Shown: positions 37,601 to 48,112, counted from the stretch's first letter. The stretch: DNA of 64,000 nt from Telmatactis stephensoni (GCA_029948255.1 JALIZF010001726.1:1-64000); one strand, 5' to 3'. Numbers and translations are program-made. The notes: a model not told the origin generated them from the letters alone.

Positions 37601-40600
37601 AAAAATGTAAAAGGGTAGGAAATGAAGAAAATCAAAGGAGGGGTAGAAGAAAGAGGAGAGAGATGAAAGGGAGGGAGGGAGGAAGGGAGGGAGGGAAGAA
37701 AGAGAGAGGGAGGAAAGAAGAGGGACGGAGGAAGGAACGAAGGAAGGAAGGATACAATGAAGGAAGGAAGGAAGGGAGAAGGGATGAGAGAGGGAGAGAG
37801 GGAGGAAAGATGCAAGTAAGCAAGGATAAAGGAGAAATAGAAAGGAAAAGGAATAAGCAGAGATGAATCCAAGAGTTCAAGTCATACTTTGGTTTAGTTG
37901 GTATGTTGGTTTCTACTGGATCAACTGCAAATGGTAATGATGAATCTCCATATAACAACTCATCTTCGTCATCTATCTCAACTTTTCTGTTTCAAACAAA
38001 CAACATAACTTAAATTAATAATAATTATAACAATAACAGTAAGATAATAATATTGATAATAATAATAATGAATTGCTATAATTTTTATAATTTTTTTATA
38101 ATAAATTAATAATTTATTACTTTAGGGTGCAAAATTCAAGTGAATATGCTCTAATGTGCTTTAAATAATTATAAAAGTAATTTATTACAAAAAATAACTA
38201 AACAAATTTAAAATACTTATATAATATTAAATGAACAAATAAATCCTGTAAAATCCTATAAAAACAAAAAAATATGGGATATACATAAAATAAATTATTT
38301 TTATCATTGAAAATTGACCTAGTGGTCAATCTCTAAACTTAGCTAGTATATTCATATCATAAATTAAAGTATATAGCTATTTCAATTAATGTTGTCGCTG
38401 AAAAAAAGCCTAAAGGGAAGGGAAGCAAGGGTGGCCGAGCGGTGAGAGCGCCGGTCTGTCACTGCTGTGGTCCCTCGTTCAATCCCTGGATGGGGCATCA
38501 CATGTGGCTTGAGTTTCTTGTTCGTTCTCTCCCTTGCTTCGAGGGTTTTTTCTCCAGGTTCTCCAGTTTTTCCTCCCTCAGTAAAAACGAACTAGTTTCG
38601 ATCTAAGCTGTGCTCCGTGATCAGACATGAGTCGTATGGTGGCTGCTACGTGTATGTGTATGTAAATTTGTATGTAAATGTGTGATTGTTCAATTGTCTC
38701 GTAATGAAAGCGCCCTTGTAAACCTTCGACTTGATCACGTTGAGCTGCGCCCTTCGTAATTCAGCACTTGGCTGCGAGGAAGGGTGATGAGCTACCCCAA
38801 ATTTATTTATTTATTTATTTATTTATCTAAAGGCTAAAGCCTTTCAAATATCTTTTGTGTACTAACAAACTTCTCCGTAGACTATCTGAGAAATTAAGGA
38901 ATGTGTGTCCAAGTTGTAGAATTTGCAAGCATACAGTGAGTTTCTTATTGTAATAATGTCACGGTGAAAAAAAATAATTTATTATTCCGCTCTCAAAACT
39001 TTAGGCTTTTAAACGACAACGTTAATTGAATTAGCTATATAAACCAGTAAAATGACTATTAAATTATTAATAAGTATATAAACCAGTAAAGGGACTCATA
39101 AAATGCTTTTACAAAAGAGAAGATCTCAGATATCTGCGTTTAAAGTCATAGTATCACCTATTCTTCCCATTTGATAATAAGCAGCTTAGAGCACAAGACT
39201 TTCTGATTTAGTCTTGTACCAGTACCAGTACACACTCACTAGATACCAGAAACACATGCCTCAGTGTGCTGGATATAGCAGAGGCCTGTATAGGGACTGA
39301 TACTATATGCTTATGCAACTACAGCGATATAAGACTTGTATAAAGCTGTAAAGGTTTTGAATTATGGGAATGAATGGGTGTCAGACCTTTTACATTATCA
39401 TCACTGACCTCCTTTTCTATAGAGGCTTTGCACCATCACGTGATGGCAGCCATGACAGGAGGCACAACAATAGAGTCTTTTCCCTCTGGCAAACTCAACT
39501 CTTTCTCATGTGAACCAGATTAGTCCAGACTCTATTATTCCTGCCTCCTGTCATGGCTGCAGTCATGTGATGGTGGAAAGCCTCTATAGACAATTTTATA
39601 AAATATTAAGACACTGCACTTGAATACAATGTTAACACCCAATTTACATGAGCAAAATGTTTCTGTTTTCTCTAGGGGAACTAAAAAATTGGTTACAGTC
39701 TAGTCCTACGGTAGTTCTGAGATTCTCTAATATCTTCACATCAATAGAGAGTATACGTAGAAATGGAATATTTGAAATGGAACATACATCTTTGGTGCAG
39801 GTTGTTGTGGTTGTTGTTGTGGTAAATGGACATCAGGTTTGGTTTGTTTTTCTGTTGTCAGTAATCCACTAATGTCTTGGTAGGTACAACAAGCACAAAC
39901 ACTGGAACCCTATGGAAGCAAAAAATGTAAGAGAAAAACAAAAAGTAAAAAGAGAAACAACAACATTTAATTTTCTGGTTAACTGCAACTGGAAAGACAT
40001 GTTTGCCAGCATTTTTAAACTTTGCATATTGGCTGTAACTTGATTTTCATTTGATCATCTCTGCACTTAAAGGCTGTCATTACATGATTGTATCTAGAAT
40101 TCCAGAAGTCTTAACCTTCTTCTCTCCAAGAGAAAGAGAGATGGGCATACCTAGTTTACAGGATGCAAGTTTCAGGCATGGCACTCCTAACCGTGGCATG
40201 CCACCTCTAGCAGCCAAAACCAGGACTACCTATTCAGAATGTCACCCATGCTAAACATTTTTATACAAATTGAGGGCACCATACCATAAGGCACAGCCTG
40301 TGCCCAGATCTAGGAATGCTGTGCCCAAAACACTCATCACATAACCAGGCTATGATAATCTAATGTCAATCATACCTGTCTTATCGGTGGTCTTGACACA
40401 GTAAGTGTTGGCCCATTACTATCTTTAGTGAACTCCAAGAAGATTACAGAACCATCTGCTGTCATGAGTATTGCATATGGGTCAGCTACAGAACACCACA
40501 CGATTGATGACAAGCCTGAATCCATGGGAATATGCTGGACTTGATTGACTGTGGAAATCAGTGAAACATTTATAATAGAGATACATGTACCCTATACATC

Positions 40601-43600
40601 CCCTGTATGTTCAATATAGTTGTCCACTACATGCCTCTCAAGCAGTGTGGTCAACAATTATTTACATTGTGCAGGACCCATATTGATAGCAGTTTTCTAT
40701 AACTGAAATGGTTATCCTGCTAAAATATGTTATTAAAACTTTTATGCTTTGTCCAGGTCACTTTCCTTTCTCATCAATGTGAATTGATGCTCACTTAAAT
40801 GTATATTCAAAAATATTGGATACACTGGTATCCAGGTTTAAAGAAAGACATGACCCCTGCATAAGCAGTCCAGCTTTGAACTTTTATAATGTTATATTTA
40901 AAGAGTACAAATTAACAATACATTACCTCCTTCAAGAAGTCGAATTCCCTGGGGTGTAACCTGCAAGATGTAGCTACCATTGCCAAGATTACCAGCAAAG
41001 ATTGTAGAATGTTGTGTAGTAAAACCAGAATTATCCAACTCCATGATCTCTTGTTCTGTCTTTAACACCATACTTGAATCTTGACGACTTAGTATTAGGA
41101 ATGAATGATAATTGGCATCTTCTACTGACTGATCATTCTAAATAAGAATTATAACAGTAACAAAAGTTAAATGTAATTAAATAACCTAAACATTGGTATT
41201 GACACCACCCCAATCTTCAACTTAACAGACAAAAGGAGGAGGAAAAAAGTCTATGTACTTATTGACTGAGTGGGAGGGCCAGAGGGGAAAATAGTTGGCT
41301 AGAGGTTGTGCCATATGGACGGAGTGCAGTGAGGTCTGTACAAATGACCAAGAGCCAAATATTTTCCCGTCTGGCCCAACCTAACTCAGTTAATAAGCAT
41401 TTTTTCATATGACTTGTTTTTTCATTACAAAAATTGCTAAAAAACTCTCAAATACAAATAGATATAGCATGCGGAAACGAGCAGGACCATATGGGTTTTT
41501 ATGGCCCACTCAAGCAAAGCCGTACGACCCCAATCATGTCATATTTTCTGAAGGTTTTATTAAGAGCATGTGAGCAGGGAAATACGGGTCAGATGATAAA
41601 TAAACAGTTGACTGACCTTGTCATGAGATAATACTGTCCACATGTCAGTACATCCTGGTAATTCAAATGTCGTCACAACTTGTGGTCGTACAGTTCTCTG
41701 GACACAAAGAGGAAAAGGTAGATGTTCACATGTGACAATAATCACAGAGATACTCTTCTTTGATGGCTGTACAGTATGTTTGTCTGACAAACTCCAGTCA
41801 AGTAACCTCTCATGGTAAACTACAACGGCGTGCAGAATAGTTGAGAGACTGTCCTCTCAGGTCTTGGATCTATCAGGAATCTCCCAGGCCTACTCAACAT
41901 TGAGAGAGGGGAGGGGGAGTCTAAAACAGGGGTGGCGTATTTTGACCAAAATGGGGGCAGTGTCTCAACAGGTTTTGCACACCATTGTAACACTTCTCAA
42001 ATACTGACACCAACACTGCTAGTTCCAAGAGTGTTTTCCCACTTTCATTGATATAAAGTGTTCACAGTAGAATAAATATGATCTAAATTGATACAAGCTT
42101 GTACCTGTAAAACAGTAAGGGCACCATTCTTGCCATACCCTGAACATGACACAAGCTCAACATCAGGATCTTGTGATTCTGAAAACTGCAAATAAATCAA
42201 ACAAAAGTCAAATATTATTATTTTATTATATAAATTTATATAAAAATATGAAGCAGTACCAATGTTAAAAATACAGAAGCATTTCTATAAACTTACCTCT
42301 TCCTGTTAGTAGTATTTGAAATCAAATTGTAGAAACATGCAAAGAGATAAAAGTATAGAGAGTGTATTAGCAAGTTATAAATCTACATTTACACATATAC
42401 ATGTACAGTATCCCAAGGTTGTTCAAAAGTTAAGAAAATTGTTTTTATGACAAATGCAACTAGACTCTACTGTGGAAATAAATGTAAAGACTCACAGAAA
42501 GAAATCCTGGTTCACCCATGTCAAGACACGTACAAGGTCCAATGTTAAGCAAGCTGTCACACACCTAAAGAAATCAAGATACAATTGAAGAAAAATGCAA
42601 CCCTAACTCAAATCCAAATTCCTCATTTGTTCATTAATTAATCCATTTATTCATAGGTTATTTTGCTACATTGTAAATTACAATAATTTCAAGAAAACAT
42701 TATAATCAAAACATTACCTCAAAAGTGTACGATGTCAGTTCAACACCAGTTTCTTCATCATGACCATAGACATCAACCTCATCCATATCATCTGGGGAAA
42801 ATACATGAAGATATACATCAAGAAATGATGTTAGATGGACTAATTGTAATTTAATGTGAATGCAATAAATTAAATATGAGATCTCTATTTAACCCTGTAT
42901 GGTAAATGAAAAACTTTCAATTTTTGTTGATAACATGAACATTAAATGGCAACATGGAAATATTAAGATCTCTCTTGAAACATGTGACGGCACAAACCTA
43001 TTGTGTATGTGAAGTCACTGTCAATTCTCCTACGTTTGGCATTTGGTGGGTCAACCTACAGTAATAACATCAAACACATATTAAACATTCATCGACCTAC
43101 ACTGTAAGATACAAAAAGTGTTGACAGGGTTGTACATGTATACCTACCCATGGAGAAAACAAGTCACCTGAGAAATATAAAATTAAAACAGAATAAATAT
43201 TGGGGTTTTTATGTTCTAGTAGTGGTTGATTTCATTCATCATCTCATTGAGCTTGGTCATCAGCATCATTAATAGGCCAGTTCATGGTTATGTGTTCCTC
43301 AATGTCAACCTTGATTCCGTGTAACATATTCAAAACTTTGAGCAAGAGCCAGTTAAAATTGAAGGTATTTGCTTTGTTTATTTACACCTCTCTGGTTAAT
43401 TTGTGTACATGTACATTCATTGCCTTTTCAGAAGCTGTTACCAGACAGAAAGGAATATTTTACATGCAGCCGAGGCTAACATTGAGCAAGATATAACTGT
43501 AAAATGGTCTATTGCAACATGTCTTATCATCATCAACTTACAGAATTTATCATAAATGTATCAATATCATCATCAACCATGACTATCATTGTCATCACAT

Positions 43601-44329
43601 TCATCAATCATCATTGTCATTATTACTATCATGCCATGTCACTATACCAACATGAACACATGCTACAATGTACATACCATGATCTTGTGGTTTTTCAGTA
43701 TACTTTACAAGTAGTGAATTCCCAAGTCTTGAACCAAGAAACAAATAACCATCACCACACTCACAAATCTGATATCAAACCAACAACTCTGTGAGTGCAT
43801 AAGAAACTAATAACTAAGAACATTTTAAATGTAGTTTAGACTTATAGTTAAGATGTCATTAGTACTTACGCATGATGTCAAGACACTTGCAGCAGCCTTG
43901 TCAAAGATAAAATTCCTAACACTCCTGACACCATCAGCAACAAGAGTTACAACATAACTGAGATAAAAACATACAAACCATTATCACACACTTTTAAACT
44001 TGACATTTCTTCACTGAAAATCTATTTGTTTATGTATGGGAATGTATGAAGAAAGTAAGACTTACATTTCTCCTCCTTTGAGAGAAACCACAAATTTGTC
44101 ATTTGATATAAAGATGGCATTAGCATCCTCTAGTGTGATTGTTACTCCTTCTTGTGGCTCTGTTTAAAACAGCATAATGACATTAGAAATAATATCCCTT
44201 CTACTCTCAATGCCCTTAAATATCATTGATAAATCATGTACATGTACATAACTCTCTTTTTCTTTCCATTAGGATCAAACACTATTACTGTGCAATTTGA
44301 AAAACCGTGGGCATCTAGAAGTATTTCAG

Positions 44330-44385
<56 letters not shown>

Positions 44386-47300
44386 TAATAATAATAATAA
44401 CTTTATTTAAACACGCTTGCCCCATCAACATATGCTGGTTTCCACAAGGGGCGTGTGGATGTCTCTCAACCAATTAGAAACTAATGATTGTTTATCTTTG
44501 TGGATAGAAAACCATTTTTATGTGTGCAAGAGTAATGAATAATGAAAGGTGTTATTAATTCACAGTATACTTACTCAAAGGAAAGGATGTACTGTTTTCT
44601 GCAATACTGTTGAGTGACACACCATATGGTGGGACACTTTGGTTAAGGTAAAGAAGTGAGTTGGTACTGAACACAAGTACACCACCTAAACAAACAAAAC
44701 ATGGCTACACTCATAAACCCCCAAAATATGTCAATAACAATTAAAGAGATAGAATAGCCAAGTTAGCAATCTCTGATGGAATAGCAAAAAAATATTATGA
44801 ACAAAGGCCATCACTCTCAGGCAAGTTTCTGTACATTTCTTGACTTTTGGCCTGACAAAGAAACTTATCTAAAAGTCACTAGTCAGAGTGCATCACTTAT
44901 TCTGTGATGTTAGCTATTTCAAGCTCTCTCCAAAGTTGTTTTAATTCTAAAAGAGAAGATGGGATTCAATTACTATAATAAGAAATGTAGGTCCTCACCA
45001 ATTGGTTTAGGGACTGCAAGGACACTGTAAGAGTCGTATGGTAGGCTTCCTAGTTGCCAAATAACAGGATGAACCCTCTCTGACATGTTGAGTGAAACAG
45101 CTACCAAGGCACAAGTATCTCTCCTCATAGCAAGACGACTTGAAAAACATAAAAGAACAGCAATATATAAACCACTTATAGCATATTAGACTAAAACAAT
45201 ACAAAATATAATAGGTATATACGTAGATTACAGTCAATGGGGAATATAAAGGCTGGTGGACACTAGCTCACGCCCTGGTCATGGAGGATTGACAAGGAGT
45301 CCTCAGCCAATTAGAAACGAGTATATATTTTGAATGAATAATAATGATAAATAATGCACACATAACGTTAACCTTACCCAGCTCAAGTTTTGATTGGTTC
45401 ATACAGAATCAGTAAAGTTGGTTCATAATAACCATGTAGGAACTGTAGATCAATAAATATTAACCTACCCAGCCCAAGTCTTGATTGGTTCATATAGAAT
45501 CAGTAAAGTTGGTTCATAATAGCCATGTAAGAACTGTAGATCAATAATGTTCGATGTTTTCTCATCTAGATCTTTAGTACTGATGATGTAGCTTGGTAAA
45601 ACTGGTGAGCGCTCACTAGAAACCAAATAAAAAACTTTGAAGTAAATTTATGTGTGTTGTAGTTTGAAATTATCATTTTAGGAGCAAGGATGTCACAGTT
45701 GGTTAGTGTGCAGTCTTCGGTGCAAGAGGTCCAGAGTTCGATCCTCAGATCTCACATCCTTGTTTAAACATCTTTCCTATCAGTGTAGCTTAATTTAAAG
45801 TAGCTTTAAATACCCTTAAAATGGAGCGCTGATGGAGAGAGGGGAGTATAATGAGTGTACCATCAACCTCAAGTTTATCAGTTACTCAAAATACTGTCAC
45901 AAGTTATCGTAAAATATGGTTACTTTACTTTTATTACTTTAAATGAGTTTGGATTCAGTTACACAAGAAGTGGACAGTGCCTAGTCACTGTATAAATTCT
46001 TATCCAGTAGATAAATTATTTGGATAGATAATGTGCCGTGCTATGACTGTATCAGCATCACGATGTTTATAAAAACATTTGAAATTCCTGCTGTAACCAT
46101 GTCACACCATGACTATGCTGTTTTTGCAGTCATACAAAATTCCATCCAACATAGTTTGTTTTTTTTAAATCAAGTTTCTAATACATTACATTTAATAAAT
46201 TTTATATAAATCTAATGCATCAAGGCAGGACTAAACAGAATTCAATGATTCCATAAAATTTAGTTGGTACACATAGTGGTATCCATTCTGTGTGTAACTG
46301 GAAGCAGTAAATCGACTGTCATTTTCATACCTTCCCAAAGCACTAGCTTCTTGTTCATGATCATCTAAAGCCCCTTCTTGTCTAAATGGCAGCACAACTA
46401 AATGTGTTCCATAAATAAGCATTACAGCACAGCGACGCTCTGGGTCTATCCTTACAATAGGTGGTCTGTCTTGTGATATACCATAACTGGCCTAGACAAT
46501 AGTACGGCACATTAATACTTGTTGTTTTTACCACATACAGCTACTGCTGCATAGATGGGAACACATTGAAAGTGATTCTAATCAAATTCTGTGTTCTTCT
46601 CAACACTCCTTTAAGTTTAAAGAAGAAGACATAATGATCAGAGTGCTGATGTCACTCATTGAATTCTGAAGAACTGAATTGATATTTTGATTCACTCACT
46701 TGTTCCTCATGTGCTAACTCCTTCACAGGAAGCACCTTTGTGCATTTACCTTAATCTTTTCATCTTCAAAAAAATGCAAACTCCTTGTTTTAATATCATG
46801 TGTTCCTGGATCATATTCGATGATGGATAACTAAAGACAAAGAATAAATAATACTCATAATAAATAAATATTTATATAACGCCATTTCCGGCAGCTTAAT
46901 AGCGTTTTACAATATTACAATCCCAAGTTTACTCCTAATCCTATAAAATGGTAATCCTAATCCTATAAAATGATGATAATAATAATAATATCAAACTATT
47001 CTCATTTTGAGCTGGTAAATTCTTAACCCTTTTAAGGCTGGTTTTCAGCGCCAATCAAAGCACAAGCATAAGCAACATACACAGACTCTGTGATGTACTG
47101 TCCATTGTCTTTCCTCACACCTAGGTGAGAAATGCATTTGGTCTGCATATATGTTGTTTACGCTTCTGTTTCCTTTGCTTGTGAAAACCAGCCCTAACTG
47201 GTTTATTTGTATAAAGCTGATTGAATACTGTACTCAAATCCTCATTTAGAGATGGTGAATTCATAAGTATCCTAACCTTTGCTGATTTAAAACTGATAAG

Positions 47301-47924
47301 AAGTGAATCTCTAGTGTTTCCCATTAGACGAACAGCTTGTAGTGTCTCGACATTACCAAATAGAGAGTACTGACCAACCAATTCAAGCTTCTTTTTCTTT
47401 GAAGTTATTTCTATAAGAGTGCATATATACAGTAAATGTATAGAGCACATTTCTAATCTCATGTGAATTTAATGGGCCCTTAATGAGATTCAGAAGGTGT
47501 GACATCATATGCAAGGTGTCTGTAAATATTTCACACAAATAAACTCAATAAACGACCATAATGTGAACACAATAAAGTAAATTTATGTAAAGAAGCTACA
47601 GTTAAAATGAATTTAGGGTAGTCTTATAAAGTGGAATAATTTAATAAGCTCAAGTCCGATCATATTTTGATTGTACAGTTGTACCTGACTCAACATCACT
47701 CGAAGAAGATTTCTACAAAAAAGAGAACAAAATAATCAGTTTTACGGACACCAATCAATTTACAACAATATTATAGTCACCTCAGCTTGGTTATTCAGCT
47801 TGTAGACGCGAAGTTGAGTCGTTCCAACAACAACAAGATTGCATTCATGAGGCGAGTAAAAGTTGCAGTAAACACAGTGTTCGACACCTGAAGGTGGATG
47901 AGTTTGCTTGTACAAAGCATACAT
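22067..47924 (-). CDS. CPSF1: CPSF1 / CPSF160, cleavage and polyadenylation factor subunit 1
   Basis: The largest subunit of the nuclear CPSF complex. It is a three-beta-propeller scaffold that, with WDR33, CPSF4 and FIP1, recognises the AAUAAA signal and positions pre-mRNA for cleavage. I placed 39 exons whose joined translation follows human CPSF1 from [13 protein letters not shown] to [15 protein letters not shown]...DRF-stop. The N-terminal propeller, the middle propellers and the conserved C-terminal CPSF_A domain ([41 protein letters not shown]) are all present. A basic NLS-like segment (NAKRRRID) matches the SKKKR segment of the human protein. About 1,371 residues are accounted for; the human protein has 1,443. 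About 30 residues between exons 28 and 29 were not found. Two other genes lie inside its introns. Confidence 0.97.
23808..24366 (+). repeat. Degenerate ACC/ATC/ATT trinucleotide tract
   Basis: About 560 bp of mixed 'taccaccatcatc'-type triplets, ending in a pure ATC run near 24340-24363, inside the CPSF1 intron between 23755 and 24592. The 194-residue ORF across it is low-complexity and not a gene. Confidence 0.85.
25961..26950 (-). CDS. Rhodopsin-like (class A) G protein-coupled receptor, single exon
   Basis: A 329-residue ORF with seven membrane segments. TM1 has GN (N24); TM2 LAVCD (D52); TM3 ends ERF (107-109) where DRY is usual; TM6 has FITWFP (231-236); TM7 has NPCIY (272-276). Cys81 and Cys158 are placed to form the conserved extracellular disulfide, and Cys293 could be a palmitoylation site. 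The short extracellular N-terminus and pattern suit a peptide or amine type receptor, but I cannot name the ligand. The gene lies, on the same strand, inside the CPSF1 intron between exons at 28549-28596 and 25414-25563. Single-exon GPCRs nested in introns are common in cnidarians and other animals. Intact, with no frameshift. Confidence 0.93.
   Translation of the reverse strand: MLTAVEVAITAVFSILVLFSLVGNSFVILVVGRNHLLRKPVNFLIANLAVCDALFSAFLVPRFLVIHAFEHPHGITGDLFCKFLTGGNITWVGGAASVFTLVSIALERFYAVVYPYKTIQRVTVAKIKLYIIISWSTSLLLNVPLFITSIYSVDQDFCIEAWFSIELSKAYSLLWFILVGLVPFTFMTYSYTRVIVVLWGRKWTSSINQRVLYRSRKKVTKIVILVTLVYFITWFPGLVYYAVVTYLGDQFGLGSVVHRVNQILTAVSAASNPCIYAFQSRIFRKSVIKMLPCKRTANSVDPALPMANHIPLRVIQRTQSKTCTRYACT
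27705..27738 (+). repeat. TATG microsatellite
   Basis: About eight tandem 'tatg' units in a CPSF1 intron upstream of the GPCR gene. Confidence 0.85.
28040..28345. repeat. 'ccctgactttt' interspersed repeat
   Basis: Repeated variants of 'ccctgacttttccctgac' flank a unique middle: two near 28050-28085 and four at 28235-28340. No coding capacity. The layout suggests a short mobile or dispersed element, which is not proven. Confidence 0.45.
29484..29648. repeat. 70-bp minisatellite, about 2.4 units
   Basis: Each unit carries 'ccaat(g/c)aga', 'gcgcgtaatat', 'gacatccgtgtgtctgtt' and 'taatcacacatggtt'. It lies 72 bp from the donor side of CPSF1 exon 32 (29720). Confidence 0.8.
30868..31610 (-). repeat. 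Eight tandem copies of the CPSF1 exon 29 end plus splice donor
   Basis: The segment 'acaacatggtag' recurs at 30901, 30996, 31091, 31185, 31280, 31374, 31469 and 31563. Spacings alternate 95 and 94 bp after the first pair, a 189-bp dimeric order that is also visible in alternating 'gatacttac' and 'actacttac'. The copy at 31563 is the genuine exon. The others repeat about 74 bp of coding sequence ([20 protein letters not shown]) and about 20 bp of intron starting GTAAGTA. The farthest copy has lost the GT of its donor. Confidence 0.95.
31851..31940. repeat. 20-bp tandem repeat
   Basis: About four to five units of 'gagctttgcgtaaaatgag', degenerating rightwards to 'tgttccgtaatatgaat'. CPSF1 intron. 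Confidence 0.75.
32357..33421 (+). CDS. Hypothetical protein, 354 aa, with tandem AKAP-like amphipathic helices
   Basis: A complete single-exon ORF on the strand opposite to CPSF1, inside the intron between CPSF1 exons 28 and 29. I do not recognise the protein. Residues 1-70 look disordered. Residues 70-120 and 123-169 are two copies of one unit: a beta-like segment ([28 protein letters not shown]) followed by a helix ([30 protein letters not shown]). A third helix copy is at 195-212 ([15 protein letters not shown]) after an acidic run. The hydrophobic spacing in each helix matches the consensus by which A-kinase anchoring proteins grip the PKA regulatory-subunit dimer, and is close to the AKAP14 helix. 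Residues 225-354 are probably folded ([27 protein letters not shown]), family unknown. The repeat conservation and an AATAAA 120 bp downstream support a real gene. PKA anchoring is inference. Confidence 0.75.
   Translation: MASLPKTPFSSTAHVSPNNIIERPPAEGNHDVPEDVEKHREKDLANIPTTAAAENVEHHKEVDAQSLKNMTVLVKIEDCDCGSQVRKNNQTSPDSREKLISSVAASLVEDTIKAAKTAVLKDVTVVVKFGECDFGSQVTKNETSGEEFISSVATSLVENTIKAAKTAVLQQETQDQDVEEEEDECYGILGLKELFIQNVAALLVEDTIIAADMELNRDDTAESIEKQRIHRDIFYMFLLKIRDITTKYYPGQDPRIKCRLGSTWPLMENPENSPTVWVGSLYRFLLTMDILSNTFYTLKKQQSEDTPQASCLRNVYVEYLPYYFHYIQVHGWQNYKTYTEIEDSFSKCQCDYMI
33541..33546 (+). terminator. Poly(A) signal AATAAA of the nested plus-strand gene
   Basis: AATAAA 120 bp after the stop of the 354-residue ORF and before CPSF1 exon 28 on the other strand. 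It is the only canonical hexamer noticed in that short interval. Confidence 0.5.
33651..37986 (-). CDS. CPSF1: CPSF1 exons 21-28
   Basis: Exons: 37888-37986, 37378-37560, 36629-36812, 36151-36220, 35911-35966, 35181-35333, 34353-34469, 33651-33741. They encode [44 protein letters not shown], a Lys-rich linker, [54 protein letters not shown] and [12 protein letters not shown]. Phases fit. Hairpin elements lie close to exons 27 and 28 (33815-34332). Confidence 0.95.
33815..34332. mobile_element. Compound nested inverted repeat (two hairpins facing each other)
   Basis: A hairpin at about 33815-33960 (arms 'tactgtgatataa', 'gaagatgtagag', 'agaaaagcaagc' and their complements) is repeated in opposite orientation at about 34185-34332. 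Between them 'gttatatctcaaatatttta' (33966-33985) is inverted again at about 34056-34078. Total length is about 520 bp. It fills most of the intron between CPSF1 exons 28 (33741) and 27 (34353), ending about 20 bp from the latter. Confidence 0.8.
34501..34609. mobile_element. Short inverted-repeat element
   Basis: Left arm 'cgaacttttgtcgcgtcgaa' and right arm 'ttcgacgcggcaaaagttcg' are near-perfect complements separated by about 50 bp. The right end continues 'ctgaactgggcctta', resembling the ends of the element at 58290-58467. Confidence 0.65.
35429..35770. repeat. G17 run and a short internally repeated region
   Basis: A run of 17 G at 35429-35445 is followed by repeated 'aggaaatttgcaa(a)ttttgg' (twice, 35520-35580) and 'aaaggtatattaaatgggtt' / 'ggtatattaaagggtaagg'. 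It is probably a degraded dispersed repeat in the intron between CPSF1 exons 26 and 25. Confidence 0.45.
36319..36507. mobile_element. Foldback element with AGCCTGTGAACAGGCT-type ends
   Basis: Left end 'gcctgtgaacaggct', right end 'agcctgttcacaggct'. The interior is a purine tract (ggaaggg units) followed by its pyrimidine mirror, so the whole element can fold back on itself. Same family as 9307-9396. CPSF1 intron. Confidence 0.75.
37640..37860 (+). repeat. Purine-only GGAAG/GAGGG tract
   Basis: About 200 bp of degenerate 'ggagggaggaag' between CPSF1 exons 22 and 21. It acts as a pyrimidine tract in the transcript, starting about 80 bp after the first exon's acceptor side. ORFs here are artefacts. 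Confidence 0.75.
38426..38826 (+). mobile_element. tRNA-derived SINE
   Basis: The head carries a Pol III box A (TGGCCGAGCGGTGAGAGCG) and a box B-like 'cgttcaatccc' 50 bp later. It is followed by a body with 'tctccaggttctccag' then 'tttttcctccctca', and a tail of six 'attt' units. Length about 400 bp. It lies in the CPSF1 intron between exons 21 and 20. The order tRNA head, body, simple-repeat tail is diagnostic of SINEs; the family name is unknown to me. Confidence 0.85.
39418..39588. mobile_element. MITE with about 60-bp inverted arms
   Basis: Ends TATAGAGGCTTT and AAAGCCTCTATA. The arms also share 'caccatcacgtgatg' and 'catgacaggaggca'. It lies in the CPSF1 intron just upstream, in plus coordinates, of exon 20. 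The terminal TATA would fit a TA target duplication. Confidence 0.8.
39788..43768 (-). CDS. CPSF1: CPSF1 exons 11-20
   Basis: Exons: 43678-43768, 43148-43167, 42998-43055, 42718-42791, 42496-42564, 42105-42185, 41617-41697, 40927-41137, 40376-40548, 39788-39909. They encode [13 protein letters not shown], the NLS-like NAKRRRID, an acidic [10 protein letters not shown] stretch, [53 protein letters not shown] and a Gln-rich end ([13 protein letters not shown]). For the 20-nt exon the donor GTAGGT at 43141-43147 was preferred because it keeps the frame into VDPPNAK. Confidence 0.94.
43870..47924 (-). CDS. CPSF1: CPSF1 exons 1-10
   Basis: Exons: 47781-47924, 47685-47712, 47277-47410, 46750-46830, 46331-46491, 45469-45615, 44999-45138, 44575-44685, 44066-44159, 43870-43957. 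They encode the first propeller: [100 protein letters not shown] and [11 protein letters not shown], all in the human order. Splice phases fit at every junction. Exon 2 is only 28 nt. Exon 6 has a partial copy of itself just downstream (about 45369-45460). Confidence 0.96.
44330..44401 (+). repeat. AAT microsatellite
   Basis: About 23 'aat' units with one phase slip, in the CPSF1 intron between exons 9 and 8. Confidence 0.9.
45369..45460 (-). pseudogene. Tandem partial copy of the CPSF1 exon 6 end and donor
   Basis: About 92 bp directly adjacent to exon 6 (45469-45615) repeats its last roughly 80 coding bases at about 90 percent identity ([18 protein letters not shown]). The copy changes a TGG codon to TGA and carries its own donor (GTAAGG). 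No acceptor of its own is seen, so it is a degenerate exon-end duplication in the intron. Confidence 0.85.
45686..45761 (+). repeat. tRNA-like sequence (pseudogene or SINE head)
   Basis: 76 nt closed by AAGGATGT / ACATCCTT. It has a D-arm-like CACA-GTTGGTTAG-TGTG and a T-loop-like GAGTTCGATCCTC. The anticodon and variable regions do not fold cleanly, so a functional tRNA is unlikely. Confidence 0.5.
46026..46135. mobile_element. Degraded foldback element, 'aaaaacatttgaaattcctg' family
   Basis: Shares the core 'aaaaacatttgaaattcctg' and flanking 'gccgtg'/'atgactgt' stretches with 7801-7960 and 51577-51690. CPSF1 intron between exons 6 and 5. Confidence 0.5.
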
Positions 47925-48023
47925 TGCTTTCTTGTGGCTTTACGGACAAGAACTGATCATAAACTAAAGAAAAACCCAGTGTTTTTGCTTTCTAAAGACC
48001 AACTTCAAGCGTGTTCCCTCCGT

Positions 48024-48033
48024 CCGCCATTTT
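48024..48033. promoter_or_regulatory. Candidate YY1-type element in the CPSF1 promoter
   Basis: CCGCCATTTT lies 100 bp upstream of the CPSF1 start codon. This matches the YY1 core common near start sites of housekeeping genes. No TATA box is evident. Only the motif is seen; its use is inferred. Confidence 0.35.
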
Positions 48034-48112
48034 GAAAATTTGACAACCACGTGAACTAGAACTGGCTTCCAGGCTCTACTCGGATGATCAGAGAATGGGA
48101 ATGGGGGGAAAG

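Noticed and set aside
45686..45761. Functional tRNA gene
   Set aside because: Acceptor and D arms pair, but the anticodon and T arms do not fold in tRNA geometry.
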